From assembly GCA_025936825.1 (NCBI GenBank), contig JAICSO010000001.1, positions 930,001-994,000 on the forward strand: DNA of 64,000 bases. The letters run 5' to 3'. Origin of the DNA: Terriglobales bacterium. GTDB lineage: Bacteria; Acidobacteriota; Terriglobia; Terriglobales; Acidobacteriaceae. This document shows, in pieces, positions 45,801 through 54,263 of this stretch (position 1 is the first letter of the stretch; every line of letters starts with the position of its first letter). Below the pieces are notes generated by a model that was given only the letters and a program-made list of their open reading frames with translations, searched no databases and was not told where the DNA came from. Both the position numbers and the translations under genes were made by a program.

Positions 45801-46326
45801 CGGCGGGGCGCTCGAGGATTCGACCAGCAAGGATGCATCGTTGCTGCAATGGCGTGACACGGTCGAAAAGCTTGAGACTACTCCGGCGGTTGGGCGGATG
45901 GTCATCCACATTAGCAGTACGAAGGCGTGGATTCATACCCCGGCCGACGTTCAGCTTCGGAAGGGCGATTCCATCTACATCCCGACAAAACCAAACTTCG
46001 TCATGATTCAAGGTGCGGTTTACAACCAGACGGCGATTTCGTTCAGGCCTGGCAAGAGTGCGAGTTGGTATCTGCACCAAGCAGGCGGCGCAACTTCCAC
46101 TGGCGATAAGAAGAACATATTCATCGTTCGCGCAAATGGGACGGTTGCCGGCGGTGCAAAAGGACTATTCAGTGGCGGAGCGCTGGATGCGCCCATGCAA
46201 CCGGGTGACATGATCGTGGTTCCGAGCAAGGCGCTGGGAGGCGGGTTTAAGTGGAGGGAGACCTTGCAAGTCGCGCAACTCGTCTCAGCGGTCGGGATTG
46301 CGGTCCAGGTGGCGCGCGGGTTCTAA
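42841..46326 (+). CDS. Giant polysaccharide export protein with multiple SLBB domains
   Basis: 1161 residues, about three times Wza. Signal peptide (about 1-24, AVAQQ) without a lipobox. A Gln/Pro/Ser-rich region (about 100-330) is followed by a polysaccharide export domain (GPDYVLGPGDGVNIDLWGSVS..., about 380-470) and then at least six SLBB-type beta-grasp repeats to the C-terminus (GMVRRPGIYEL, LDGHVFRPGKYAY, VTGEVRDPGDHVT, VAGDVARPGKYPL, LDGAVVHPGTYGI, IQGAVYNQTAI). The family makes outer-membrane or periplasm-spanning export channels. Extra SLBB units suggest a longer periplasmic conduit. Confidence 0.92.
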   Translation: MKSRRTACAVLEILLLAASLGAVAQQSDSVRNASEEETYASRTRAVDEVDSRAEREAERLVSLPPEKIVLLLQQEPGLFLEIKKLLVRRAYSQGRVLNPRDLTDEAVFRLLRDDEEVRSLVTQQIVDRGYVRAKPTSDELAKEVEQEQRLAERSARQAYPYGYAQNDGTQPTRAYGSSQQNGVPNGVPYNPNAPQQGSPTPSQPQNQINSDQRRALLQASASAGENTDGLPFEAVSGGNTPPQLSSDQIQQLVNSYGKGQLPAALAGQDVGKLASTLGGNSTQQLTPPQSQEQAYMQQNEKLQQYRATSNLPSGPDLPNFRNQQRFPDQPRLMHRASPYADVPSLYDLYSQYSRRTGPLRRFGLDIFENGTGNFDQLPMDLPAGPDYVLGPGDGVNIDLWGSVSQRLHRVIDREGRLSLPEIGSLQAAGHTLGEVQQMVQTSLRSQFRQLEADVSLDRLRTIRIYVVGDVERPGAYDISSLSTPLNALYQAGGPTTRGSMRVVKHYRGNQLVENVDLYDLLLHGVRAGMQRLESGDTILVPPFGQQVTIEGMVRRPGIYELAGEKNLSEVLELAGGVLPSGTLRHVDVERVQAHENRTMLRVDMPETDNNAAVTAAMDNFSVQDGDDIKISPILPFADKTVYLDGHVFRPGKYAYRDGMTVTDLIHSYSDLLPEPYKAHAEIIRLNGPDLKPEIISFNLGDALAGQNKNLALKPFDTVRIFGRFDFEDPPIVTVTGEVRDPGDHVTNGATYLRDAVFLAGNTTPDAEIDDVQVFRKTHDGKLQVIDADLRKAIAGDAHENVLLQPQDRVFVHKNVQRLDPATVEVAGDVARPGKYPLGTEMTATELVKLAGGVRRSAYLELAELTRYSIAQGNKVDTEHIPFRLGAALSGEADTDMRLHPGDVLTVKEMTGWKDIGATVTLDGAVVHPGTYGIQEGEHLSDVIERAGGFRSDAYPYGAIFEREEIRELEEKNRAQLISQAKQEGTGLGGALEDSTSKDASLLQWRDTVEKLETTPAVGRMVIHISSTKAWIHTPADVQLRKGDSIYIPTKPNFVMIQGAVYNQTAISFRPGKSASWYLHQAGGATSTGDKKNIFIVRANGTVAGGAKGLFSGGALDAPMQPGDMIVVPSKALGGGFKWRETLQVAQLVSAVGIAVQVARGF

Positions 46327-46332
46327 AGCGCA

Positions 46333-48813
46333 GTGAATTCCGTGCGATACCTCGCAGTGTTGGCTTCCACGATTGGTATTAGCCTGTCGTTGGCAACAGC
46401 GCAGAGCCGCACATCTGTTGAGCAAAAATCAGCTACCCGCGTATCAGGATCGCTCGGTTCAGAGGTTGAGAACCGCAGCTACGATCTGCCACCGGGGGCG
46501 GACCCGCAAAACCAGTTGGGGGTGCCGTTCGTCGATCACCTCGCTCAAGACCAGAAACGATTCTGGACTTTTCCAGCGCGATTACGACGGCAAGATCTGA
46601 AATGGATTATCCCAGCGACGGCCGGCATGGCAGGGCTGTTCGCCGCGGACAGCTGGATTTCAAAGCAGGTACCCGATCGCTCCAATCAACTCAGCCGCAG
46701 CAAGACCATTTCTGACTACAGCGCCTATTCCTTGATCGCGGCAGGGGGCGGAGCATACGTGCTAGGCAAGCTCTCGAATCGGGATCACATGTCCGAAACC
46801 GGACTGCTGGCAGCAGAAGCTGCCATCAATGCGACGGCCGTCACCTATGCGTTCAAGTACGCAACTTTACGGCAGCGGCCGTTTTTCGTAACCGGAGACG
46901 GCGAATTCTTTACTGGGCATCACACCAACACGAGCCTGTCCTTCCCGTCGGAGCATAGCGCGATTGCGTGGTCGATTGCGGGAGTAATCGCGCATGAATA
47001 CCCTGGGCCACTCTCGAAATTGGCGGCGTACGGCTTGGCGAGCACTGTCACGCTCACGCGTGTCACCTCACGCCAGCACTTTGCTTCCGATGTAGTGGTT
47101 GGCGGGGTTCTGGGTTGGTACTTTGCCCACGAAGTCTATCGCGCGCACCACAATCCCGAGCTGAGCGGGCAAGCCTGGGGAGGTTATTTCGATTCAAGCA
47201 GCGACGAACCGCGCCAGCGGGTTCCGGAAAATATGAGTTCGCCCTACGTCCCGATCGACAGCTACGTGTATCCGATGTTTGATCGGCTCGCGGCGCTCGG
47301 AGTAGTGAGAACTGCGTATGAGGGCATTCGGCCATGGACGCGAATGGAATGTGCTCGCCTGCTGGAAGAAGCCAGCGAGACAATTCAGAGTGAAGATGGG
47401 TCCCCGCAAGAGGTCGTTGCTATTTACAAAAGCTTGTCGGAGGAATTCGAGCCGGAACTCGGCCGCTTGAATGGAGCGGCAAATCTCGGAGTCAGTCTCG
47501 ATTCAATTTATGCGCGTGCGACCCAGATTTCCGGCCAGCCGCTGAACGATAGCTATCACTTTGCCCAGACGCTGGTGAACGACTACGGACGTCCTTACGG
47601 GCAGGGATTCAACGGGATTTCAGGATTCACCGCACACGCGGTCGCTGGGCCCTTTTCCTTTGCGCTGCAGGGTGAGTATCAGCACGCGCCAGGGATTTCT
47701 CCTTATTCATCAACCATACAGCAGGCGATCGCTGTTGCCGATTGGACCGCGCCATTTCCCGCCGGCAGTTCGGCGGTCAATCGCTTCGACGTGGTCAATG
47801 GCACGGTGGCCGTGCAATTTCACAACCTGCAAATCTCAGCAGGAAAGCAGAGCGAATGGTGGAGCGTTGCGGACGCCGACCCACTCTTGCTTGGCAACAA
47901 CGCCGAGCCGTTTCTCGCAATCAAGATTGATAACGTCTCCCCATACCACTTCCCGATCTTGTCGAAGTTTCTGGGGGATGCGAGGTCCGAATATTTCCTC
48001 GGCAGGCTGGACGGTCAGACGTTTGAGTGGGATATCGATCACCTGATCGGTCCCGGCAATATTCAGCCGCAGCCATTTATTCAGGGCGTGAAACTCAGTT
48101 TCAAGCCGACGCCTAACCTCGAGTTCGGCGCAGGCTTCACCGCCATGTTTGCCGGGCCGGGATCGCCTTTTACATTTCACAATTTCTTGCGGACGTTCTA
48201 TTCGCACACTTCCGATTTCACGAATCCAGGCAAGCGAATCACGAATTTCGACTTCAGCTATCGCGTTCCTGGCCTGCGGAAGTGGCTGACAATCTATCGC
48301 GATTCTCTGGCAGTGGACGAGTACACGCCGCTGACGTCCAGCCGGCCGTCGCTCAACATGGGACTTTACATGCCGCAGATACCGAAGCTGCCGAAGCTGG
48401 ACTTTCGCGCCGAGATCATTGGCACGCCGCACACTCACGAATTTCCGCCAGGATTTGTGTACTGGGATTTCCGTCGCTTTCGCAATGGTTACACCAATGA
48501 TGGCAACCTGCTGGCGAGCTGGATGGGTCGCGCCGGCCGAGGCGGGCAAGGTTGCTTCACCTACTGGTTCTCACCGCGTTCAACACTGCAGATTGGATAT
48601 CGTTATGAAAAGGTCGACCGCAACTTTTTGCAAGGGGGGCATCTTGATGACTTCAGGCTGAGGCCTACTCTCATGTTGACTCGTGATTTGAGCCTCTCCG
48701 GAATGTTACAAGTCGAACACTGGTATTTCCCGCTACTCTCGAATTCTGGCCAAACTAACACGACCGCGCAGCTGCAACTCACGTTCTTTCCTCACCTTCG
48801 TCTCCGCAGGTGA
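46333..48813 (+). CDS. PAP2 phosphatase fused to Wzi-type capsule assembly beta-barrel
   Basis: 826 residues. The N-terminal third carries the PAP2 acid phosphatase triad KYATLRQRP, FPSEHSAIAW and SRQHFASDVVVGG (motifs 1-3, with SEH in place of SGH), with membrane helices. The C-terminal ~500 residues look like a capsule assembly Wzi outer-membrane beta-barrel (repeated QISAGKQSEWW, DGQTFEWDIDHLIGPGN, and a final LQLTFFPHLRLR). PAP2 enzymes dephosphorylate lipid carriers or sugar phosphates. A fusion of a membrane phosphatase and a barrel is unusual. GTG start six bases after the previous stop implies coupling. Confidence 0.85.
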   Translation: MNSVRYLAVLASTIGISLSLATAQSRTSVEQKSATRVSGSLGSEVENRSYDLPPGADPQNQLGVPFVDHLAQDQKRFWTFPARLRRQDLKWIIPATAGMAGLFAADSWISKQVPDRSNQLSRSKTISDYSAYSLIAAGGGAYVLGKLSNRDHMSETGLLAAEAAINATAVTYAFKYATLRQRPFFVTGDGEFFTGHHTNTSLSFPSEHSAIAWSIAGVIAHEYPGPLSKLAAYGLASTVTLTRVTSRQHFASDVVVGGVLGWYFAHEVYRAHHNPELSGQAWGGYFDSSSDEPRQRVPENMSSPYVPIDSYVYPMFDRLAALGVVRTAYEGIRPWTRMECARLLEEASETIQSEDGSPQEVVAIYKSLSEEFEPELGRLNGAANLGVSLDSIYARATQISGQPLNDSYHFAQTLVNDYGRPYGQGFNGISGFTAHAVAGPFSFALQGEYQHAPGISPYSSTIQQAIAVADWTAPFPAGSSAVNRFDVVNGTVAVQFHNLQISAGKQSEWWSVADADPLLLGNNAEPFLAIKIDNVSPYHFPILSKFLGDARSEYFLGRLDGQTFEWDIDHLIGPGNIQPQPFIQGVKLSFKPTPNLEFGAGFTAMFAGPGSPFTFHNFLRTFYSHTSDFTNPGKRITNFDFSYRVPGLRKWLTIYRDSLAVDEYTPLTSSRPSLNMGLYMPQIPKLPKLDFRAEIIGTPHTHEFPPGFVYWDFRRFRNGYTNDGNLLASWMGRAGRGGQGCFTYWFSPRSTLQIGYRYEKVDRNFLQGGHLDDFRLRPTLMLTRDLSLSGMLQVEHWYFPLLSNSGQTNTTAQLQLTFFPHLRLRR

Positions 48814-48874
48814 ACATCTACTCGCGTTCTTTTTCGAAGTAGGGCAACCCTCGTCAGAGTCTTCCCGTCTTTTT

Positions 48875-49504
48875 GTGGTGAATTCCATCCGTCAATGCCG
48901 GCCTTACTTTGAGCTGCTCTCAAAGAGCATTCAAGCTTTGCCTTTCGATGATGTCGATCGCGTGGCCAACCTGCTGGTACGTGCCTATGAGCAGGAATCC
49001 TCAATCTTCCTCTTCGGCAATGGGGGAAGCGCGGCGCTGGCGTCGCACTTTGCCTGTGACCTGGGGAAGGGAACCGTGAATGGATCGAAAAAACGATTTC
49101 GCGTGATGGCACTCACAGACAATGTTCCGCTCATGACCGCGTGGGCGAACGATTCGAAATATGAAGATATCTTCGCGGAGCAGCTGGCAAACTTTGCGCG
49201 ACCAGGCGACATCGCGTTTGCCATCAGCGGAAGTGGGAACTCGCCAAATGTGCTGCGAGCTCTGCGGACAGCGAAAAGCGCAGGGGCTATCACCGTCGGC
49301 CTGGGCGGATTCGCCGGGGGGAAAATGCGCCCGCTCTGTGACGCATGCGTTGTTATCCCCTGTGACAACATGCAGATCATCGAAGACCTTCACCTGTGTG
49401 TTGCCCACTCGCTGTTCACCTGTGTGCGCGCCAAGATCACAGAAACCCACTCTGGGCGTGTTGCCGTTGGTCCGCGATTAGTACAAAGAACAGGGACGCG
49501 ATGA
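48875..49504 (+). CDS. gmhA: SIS-domain sedoheptulose-7-phosphate isomerase (GmhA-type)
   Basis: 209 residues. The SIS core FLFGNGGSAALASHFACDLGKG is close to GmhA GNGGSAADAQHFAAE, with ISGSGNSPNV and the C-terminal EDLHLCVAHSLFTCV. It converts sedoheptulose-7-phosphate to D-glycero-D-manno-heptose-7-phosphate, the first step of heptose activation. Two tandem GTGs at 48875/48878; start chosen at the first. It overlaps the next gene by four bases (ATGA). Confidence 0.9.
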   Translation: MVNSIRQCRPYFELLSKSIQALPFDDVDRVANLLVRAYEQESSIFLFGNGGSAALASHFACDLGKGTVNGSKKRFRVMALTDNVPLMTAWANDSKYEDIFAEQLANFARPGDIAFAISGSGNSPNVLRALRTAKSAGAITVGLGGFAGGKMRPLCDACVVIPCDNMQIIEDLHLCVAHSLFTCVRAKITETHSGRVAVGPRLVQRTGTR

Positions 49505-50943
49505 ACACGCGCAGGTTGGAACTCTGGATCTTGCTGGCGGACCTCGCGTGGATCGCAGCTGCATTCTTCATTTCTGACCTGTTTCGGTTCGGCTTCACTT
49601 GGACTACAGATGAACGAATCTCGATCGACGCTTTAATGCCGTTCGCCGTGGCCACCGCAATTATCTGGATCGGCCTTTCGTTTTTCATGCAGATGGATGG
49701 CTTCCGCGGTGGCTGGAAGTTTTCCACCGTGTTCTCCCACGTTCTGTTCGGCTCCTGCTGCACAACAGCGGTTCTATTAACACTCGGCTATCTCACCAGA
49801 AGTTATGTATCGCGCCTCGCCCTCGCCTATCTTCTGTTGCTGCTCTTCGGAGGATGTTTGGGAATCCGAGTCATGGCACGTGCGATGTTGCGACGCTGGC
49901 ACAAAGGCGGCAACGTCTGGCGGGTGGTGATTCTCGGCGGCGGCCGCGTCGCGCAGGAGGTTGCGACAAAAATCGAACAGCATCCGGAAATGCTCAGCAA
50001 AGTCGTGGGACTGCTGTTTCCGGATGAACCGGTCGAAGAAATCATCCTGCCCACGGCTACAAACATCTTCGGATCGTTGCCGCCGGCCTCGCATCTTTCC
50101 ACGCTTGAGATTACAAACCTGCTTCGTCGGGCTCGGGTCGATGAAGTCATTGTCGCGATGTCGCATGCTCCAACTGTGGAGGTGGGAGCATTATTGGGGC
50201 GTATTCGTGACATGGGTATTGCGACGACCATTGTTCCGCAATCTTATGAGCTGTACGCGTCGCGTCCGAGGCTTATCACGCTCGATGGATTGCCCCTGGT
50301 GCAACTGCGGGACCCGGGACTCCGCCGACGCTACGTTGTCCTGAAGCGACTTCTGGACCTCGCGGTGTCGTCAGTGCTGAGTATTCCGGCAGTGCTGGTC
50401 CTTTTGCCCGCAGCCGCTGTTCTGGCGGCTAAGAAAGGCCGCGCCGTTCGTCTGGAGAGTCGTTGCGGCCAATTTGGTGCTCCATTTGGGATGTTGCGGC
50501 TGAACGTGGATCGGCCTGTAACCTCCAATTCGCGTTTCGAAATGTTTCTCGATCACCTCAGCATCACTGAACTGCCGCAATTGTGGAACGTACTCTGCGG
50601 ACAGATGAGCTTGGTGGGACCGCGGCCGGATCCCGTTGCCTCATTGAGTCGTTATTCGGATTGGCAACAGCGCCGGCTTAAAGTGAAGCCCGGCATGACC
50701 GGACTCGCCCAAGTCCATGGGTTAAGAGAGTTCAGCTCCGCGGAGCAAAAAACTCGTTTTGATTTGCAGTACGTTGTGGACCCCTACCTGTTGTGGGATG
50801 TTTCGCTGCTGCTGCAAACCTTTTGGACTCTCGTCTTACGGGTCTTTCGCACAAGAGCTGCGCGCAGAACATATAACGTGGACTGGGACGGAAAGACAGG
50901 CTTGATCTCCAATGCTCATCGTACGCAGCCCGGTGCGGATTAG
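49501..50943 (+). CDS. Polyprenyl glycosylphosphotransferase (WbaP/WcaJ-like), divergent catalytic site
   Basis: 480 residues: an N-terminal membrane bundle (about 8-130), a CoA-binding-like Rossmann part (VVILGGGRVAQEVATKI, about 140-270) and a C-terminal bacterial sugar transferase domain (about 280-480) with ITELPQLWNVLCGQMSLVGPRP and KPGMTGLAQVHG. The usual DELPQLWNVL has Asp before Glu; here Thr stands in its place. The region before it (GAPFGMLRLN) is shorter than normal. It would add the first sugar-phosphate to undecaprenyl phosphate if active. Coupled at both ends. Confidence 0.85.
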   Translation: MNTRRLELWILLADLAWIAAAFFISDLFRFGFTWTTDERISIDALMPFAVATAIIWIGLSFFMQMDGFRGGWKFSTVFSHVLFGSCCTTAVLLTLGYLTRSYVSRLALAYLLLLLFGGCLGIRVMARAMLRRWHKGGNVWRVVILGGGRVAQEVATKIEQHPEMLSKVVGLLFPDEPVEEIILPTATNIFGSLPPASHLSTLEITNLLRRARVDEVIVAMSHAPTVEVGALLGRIRDMGIATTIVPQSYELYASRPRLITLDGLPLVQLRDPGLRRRYVVLKRLLDLAVSSVLSIPAVLVLLPAAAVLAAKKGRAVRLESRCGQFGAPFGMLRLNVDRPVTSNSRFEMFLDHLSITELPQLWNVLCGQMSLVGPRPDPVASLSRYSDWQQRRLKVKPGMTGLAQVHGLREFSSAEQKTRFDLQYVVDPYLLWDVSLLLQTFWTLVLRVFRTRAARRTYNVDWDGKTGLISNAHRTQPGAD

Positions 50944-51988
50944 TTTTGGCGGCGGGGGAACCGACCTGCCCGCCTACTACCAGCAGTACGGCGGAGCTGT
51001 ACTCAGCACGGCAATCAATAAATATTTCTATACCGTTCTTGGCACGCGGTCGGATCAGAGCATTCAGATCATCTCTTCAGACCTGCGCATTTGCGAGGCG
51101 TGGAACGATTTTACCGCTCTCCAGATGCAGGAGGGTGGACTGGAGATTCCCGTTGCAGTGCTGAAGGACCTCGATCGTGAAGTGTGTGTCGACTTGTTTC
51201 TTGCATCGGAGATCCCACCAGGCACCGGTTTAGGTTCTTCTGCCAGCGTGTGCGTCAATGTCCTCAAGACGCTGACAAGCTATCTTCATATGCCTCTCTC
51301 GAAGCAGGAACTTGCGGAGCGGGCGTTCCACATCGCACGCACCGTGTTGCAGCGCCATGTCGGAAAACAGGACGAATACGCCGCAGCGATCGGAGGGCTG
51401 AACTTCATTGAGTTCTTGCCTGACGGCAACTCTTGCGTTCACCCGATCGATCCCGGGCCATCGGTGATGAGCGAGCTGCAAAACAGCTTGATGCTCTTCT
51501 TTACCGGGGCTGCACACCACTCCTGGAACATTCTTGCTGAGCAGGAGAAGTCAACCGAGCAGGGTAGCCGTCGGCCTGTCGAGGCCCTGCACGAGATCAA
51601 AGGACTTGCCTACCGAATGCGTGACGCCCTGCAGGCTGGAGAATTGCGCGAGTTCGCCGCCATGCTTGATGAAGGCTGGCGTGCGAAAAAGCGGGTTTCA
51701 ACACGCATTTCGAACACTAGAATCGATGCTTTATACGAGATTGCCTGCCGCAATGGCGCTCTCGGCGGCAAGATCACCGGCGCAGGCGGCGGAGGTTTCC
51801 TACTGCTTTTTTGTGAACCTCCTCGGCAGGACGGATTACGCCAGGCTCTTGCAGCCGAAGGCCTGAAGGAAATGACCTTTCATTTTGATTTCCAAGGCGC
51901 GCAGGTCCTGGTGAACGACCCCTTCATCGACAATGACGAACACAGCGCCTCGCGCTGGACTTTCATTCCGGTGGCGTCGTCCGCATGA
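50912..51988 (+). CDS. hddA: D-glycero-alpha-D-manno-heptose-7-phosphate kinase (GHMP kinase)
   Basis: 358 residues. GHMP signature: RSPVRISFGGGGTDLPAYY near the start, the ATP loop PPGTGLGSSASVCVN (about 105) and GGKITGAGGGGFLLLF near the C-terminus. It phosphorylates heptose-7-phosphate at C1, giving the 1,7-bisphosphate of the GDP-heptose route. Overlaps the previous gene by 32 bases and the next by four, all within the operon. The family also has fucokinases, but GmhA and HddC neighbours favour HddA. Confidence 0.88.
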   Translation: MLIVRSPVRISFGGGGTDLPAYYQQYGGAVLSTAINKYFYTVLGTRSDQSIQIISSDLRICEAWNDFTALQMQEGGLEIPVAVLKDLDREVCVDLFLASEIPPGTGLGSSASVCVNVLKTLTSYLHMPLSKQELAERAFHIARTVLQRHVGKQDEYAAAIGGLNFIEFLPDGNSCVHPIDPGPSVMSELQNSLMLFFTGAAHHSWNILAEQEKSTEQGSRRPVEALHEIKGLAYRMRDALQAGELREFAAMLDEGWRAKKRVSTRISNTRIDALYEIACRNGALGGKITGAGGGGFLLLFCEPPRQDGLRQALAAEGLKEMTFHFDFQGAQVLVNDPFIDNDEHSASRWTFIPVASSA

Positions 51989-52698
51989 AAGCGTTCCTGC
52001 TGGCCGCGGGGCATGGGACTCGTTTGCGCCCCTATACCGACACGCTGCCGAAGTGTCTGCTTCCGATTCGGGGAATCCCGATGCTTGAGATATGGCTTGC
52101 ACTCTGTCGCCAATATGGGATTACCGAAGTCCTGGTGAATACTCACGCCCATGCGTCTGCGGTGAAGGCCTTCGTGAGCCGATGGAGAGACGGAGTTCGG
52201 GTCTCGGTCGTTGAAGAGCAAGAACTCTACGGAAGTGCCGGCACGCTTGCGGCCAATCGCGCCTGGGTTGAGCACGATGACAGATTCTGGATTTTTTATG
52301 CCGATGTGCTCACGAATACCGATTTGGCCGCGATGCTTGCGTTTCACCAGGAGCGCTGTGTCGCCACACTGGGCCTGTATGCGGTTCCTGATCCACAACG
52401 CTGCGGCATCGCTACCCTCGATGCGGACTCCAGGATTTCGAGCTTCGTCGAGAAACCCACAACACCGGCTGGGGATCTAGCGTTTGCGGGCTTACTCCTG
52501 GCAACTCCCGACCTGCTCGATTCCATCCCGCGAAAATGCGGGGCGGACATCGGCTTCGATGTGCTGCCGCGACTGGTAGGACGAATGCGAGGTTACAAGA
52601 TACCCGAATTCGTGCTCGACATCGGCACCCGCGAGAACTATGAAGCTGCCCAAAAGCTTTGGCCGGGGCCCGAAAGGGAGTTTTCGGTGAGTTCATGA
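51985..52698 (+). CDS. Sugar-nucleotidyltransferase (HddC-like)
   Basis: 237 residues. Nucleotidyltransferase signature LLAAGHGTRLRPYTDTLPKCLLPI, DRFWIFYADVLTNTD and FVEKPTTPAGDLAFAGLLL. It would transfer a nucleotide (probably GMP in this pathway) to heptose-1-phosphate, forming GDP-heptose. Nucleotide specificity is not visible. ATGA overlaps on both sides. Confidence 0.82.
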   Translation: MKAFLLAAGHGTRLRPYTDTLPKCLLPIRGIPMLEIWLALCRQYGITEVLVNTHAHASAVKAFVSRWRDGVRVSVVEEQELYGSAGTLAANRAWVEHDDRFWIFYADVLTNTDLAAMLAFHQERCVATLGLYAVPDPQRCGIATLDADSRISSFVEKPTTPAGDLAFAGLLLATPDLLDSIPRKCGADIGFDVLPRLVGRMRGYKIPEFVLDIGTRENYEAAQKLWPGPEREFSVSS

Positions 52699-53396
52699 CG
52701 GACCGAGCTCAACCAGCACCACTAGTCTACGAATGCAGCGCCGTCGTCTTCGACATGGACGGTGTGCTCATCGACAGCCACCCAGCACACTTAACGGCTT
52801 GGCGGAAGTTCCTCAAATTGGAACAGATCGATTTCACCGAATCCGACCTCAATTTCATCCTTGAGGGACGCACGCGCAGCGAGATATTGCGCCATTTTCT
52901 CGGCGACCTGTCAGAATCGGAAATCGCTGAATATGGCCGCCGCAAAGACGAAATCTTCCGTGGCATAGAAGCAGAGATCCAGCCGTTTCCCGGCGTCTTA
53001 CCGTTCCTCCGCCAACTTGAGCACCGCGGGGTCGCCAAAGCGGTTGCAACCTCCGCGAGCGAAATTCGGACTGCCTCGACCATCGAACGCATGGGCTTAG
53101 GCGGGTATTTTGACGCTGTGGTAACTTCTGCTGACGTGGTCGCAGGGAAGCCGCATCCTCACGTTTATCAACTCGCGTGCGAGCGCATGAAGGTTCTGCC
53201 CCGCAATGCCCTCGCGTTTGACGACGCTCCTTCTGGAGTGCAGTCGGCGCGCTCGGCGGGATTGCGGTGCATCGGCGTGTCGAACAACGGCCTCACGCAA
53301 GCTTTGTTGAATGCTGGCGCAGAGCGGGTTATCCCGAGTTTCATCGGATTCGGAATGAATTCGCTACTGAGAACTCCCGTAACGTCTGGTTCATAG
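52695..53396 (+). CDS. HAD-family phosphatase (beta-phosphoglucomutase-like)
   Basis: 233 residues. FDMDGVLIDSHPAHLTAWR (catalytic Asp pair), VATSASEIR (motif II), GKPHPHVYQLA (Lys motif) and FDDAPSGVQSARSAGLR (motif IV). This is not a GmhB-type HAD by sequence, but in the operon it could dephosphorylate the heptose-1,7-bisphosphate made by HddA at C7, the missing step of the pathway. That role is inferred from neighbours. Coupled by ATGA. Confidence 0.85.
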   Translation: MTDRAQPAPLVYECSAVVFDMDGVLIDSHPAHLTAWRKFLKLEQIDFTESDLNFILEGRTRSEILRHFLGDLSESEIAEYGRRKDEIFRGIEAEIQPFPGVLPFLRQLEHRGVAKAVATSASEIRTASTIERMGLGGYFDAVVTSADVVAGKPHPHVYQLACERMKVLPRNALAFDDAPSGVQSARSAGLRCIGVSNNGLTQALLNAGAERVIPSFIGFGMNSLLRTPVTSGS

Positions 53397-53511
53397 GTCC
53401 TGAACACCTGCGGATAACAAATTCCTTTTGTGCAACATCCAATTACGTGAGTAGACCGCAGGAGTGCCCGAGTAGTTCGGCAGTAAACAAAATCTTTGGG
53501 TCGCACAGAAC

Positions 53512-53517
53512 TATAAT
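53512..53517 (+). promoter_or_regulatory. -10 element TATAAT for the beta-barrel gene
   Basis: Perfect TATAAT 57 bases before the TTG start at 53574; the -35 region is not convincing. Confidence 0.4.
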
Positions 53518-53573
53518 CCAGAGTACGGGTTTAAGAGTCGATCAGGTGGATTGTCAATGAGAAGGAGACTTCG

Positions 53574-54182
53574 TTGAGAAAGCTATTGTTTTCGCTTGTG
53601 CTTGTGCTGATCTTCACCTTTGCCGGCAGTTTGAACGCCCAGCAGTTCGATGCCGCTCTTGGCTTCGGAACCGTAAAAGCTCCTTCCGCCAACAACGGTT
53701 TCCCCTCGGAAAGTGGAGGGTTATACATCAGCTTTAGTGGGAACGCCCTTCTGTGGATGCATCACCATCTTGGATTCGGGGGCGAGGTTGCGCCCCGCTT
53801 TCGCCAAGCCGGCTACCCGACCTCGTTCGGCACCCTTGGATACCGGCCGATATTCTTTGACTTTAACGGCGTTCTTGGCGGCACGTGGCTAAAGAAGAAG
53901 ATTGGCGCAGACGTGATGGCAGGCATTGGAGCGCAGGACAACCGTTTCTATACGGGATCCTATAACTGCCCAGGTGGTGGTGCTTTCGGCTGCACCAACT
54001 ATCAGGCGGACAAACATTTTGCAGGACATTTTGCGGCTGACTTCCGCTACTACTTCTACGGACACGCGTTCATTCGGCCGGAAGTCCATTACTACGCGGT
54101 TCACAATAACCTGTATTTCAACAATGTGAGTGCCACGCGGTACGCGATCTCAATCGGGTATTCGTTTCTGCCGGGCTTCTGA
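53574..54182 (+). CDS. Outer-membrane beta-barrel protein (OmpA-like barrel)
   Basis: 202 residues with a signal peptide (about 1-22, NAQQ) and alternating strands: FDAALGFGTVK, GLYISFSGNALLWMHHHLGFGGEVAPRF and a C-terminal RYAISIGYSFLPGF (terminal Phe). The terminus and Gly-rich strands suit an 8-strand barrel. TTG start with GAGAAGGAGA upstream. A terminator follows directly. No ligand implied. Confidence 0.85.
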   Translation: MRKLLFSLVLVLIFTFAGSLNAQQFDAALGFGTVKAPSANNGFPSESGGLYISFSGNALLWMHHHLGFGGEVAPRFRQAGYPTSFGTLGYRPIFFDFNGVLGGTWLKKKIGADVMAGIGAQDNRFYTGSYNCPGGGAFGCTNYQADKHFAGHFAADFRYYFYGHAFIRPEVHYYAVHNNLYFNNVSATRYAISIGYSFLPGF

Positions 54183-54202
54183 TCTCCTCAGGAGTGAACC
54201 TG

Positions 54203-54233
54203 AAAAGAGAGCCCTCGCGGGCTCTCTTTTTTT
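54203..54233 (+). terminator. Rho-independent terminator of beta-barrel gene
   Basis: 12-bp stem AAAAGAGAGCCC / GGGCTCTCTTTT, loop TCGC, then T3. Confidence 0.95.
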
Positions 54234-54263
54234 GTATGATGGGCGCTCGGTCGGAAGGTGGAG

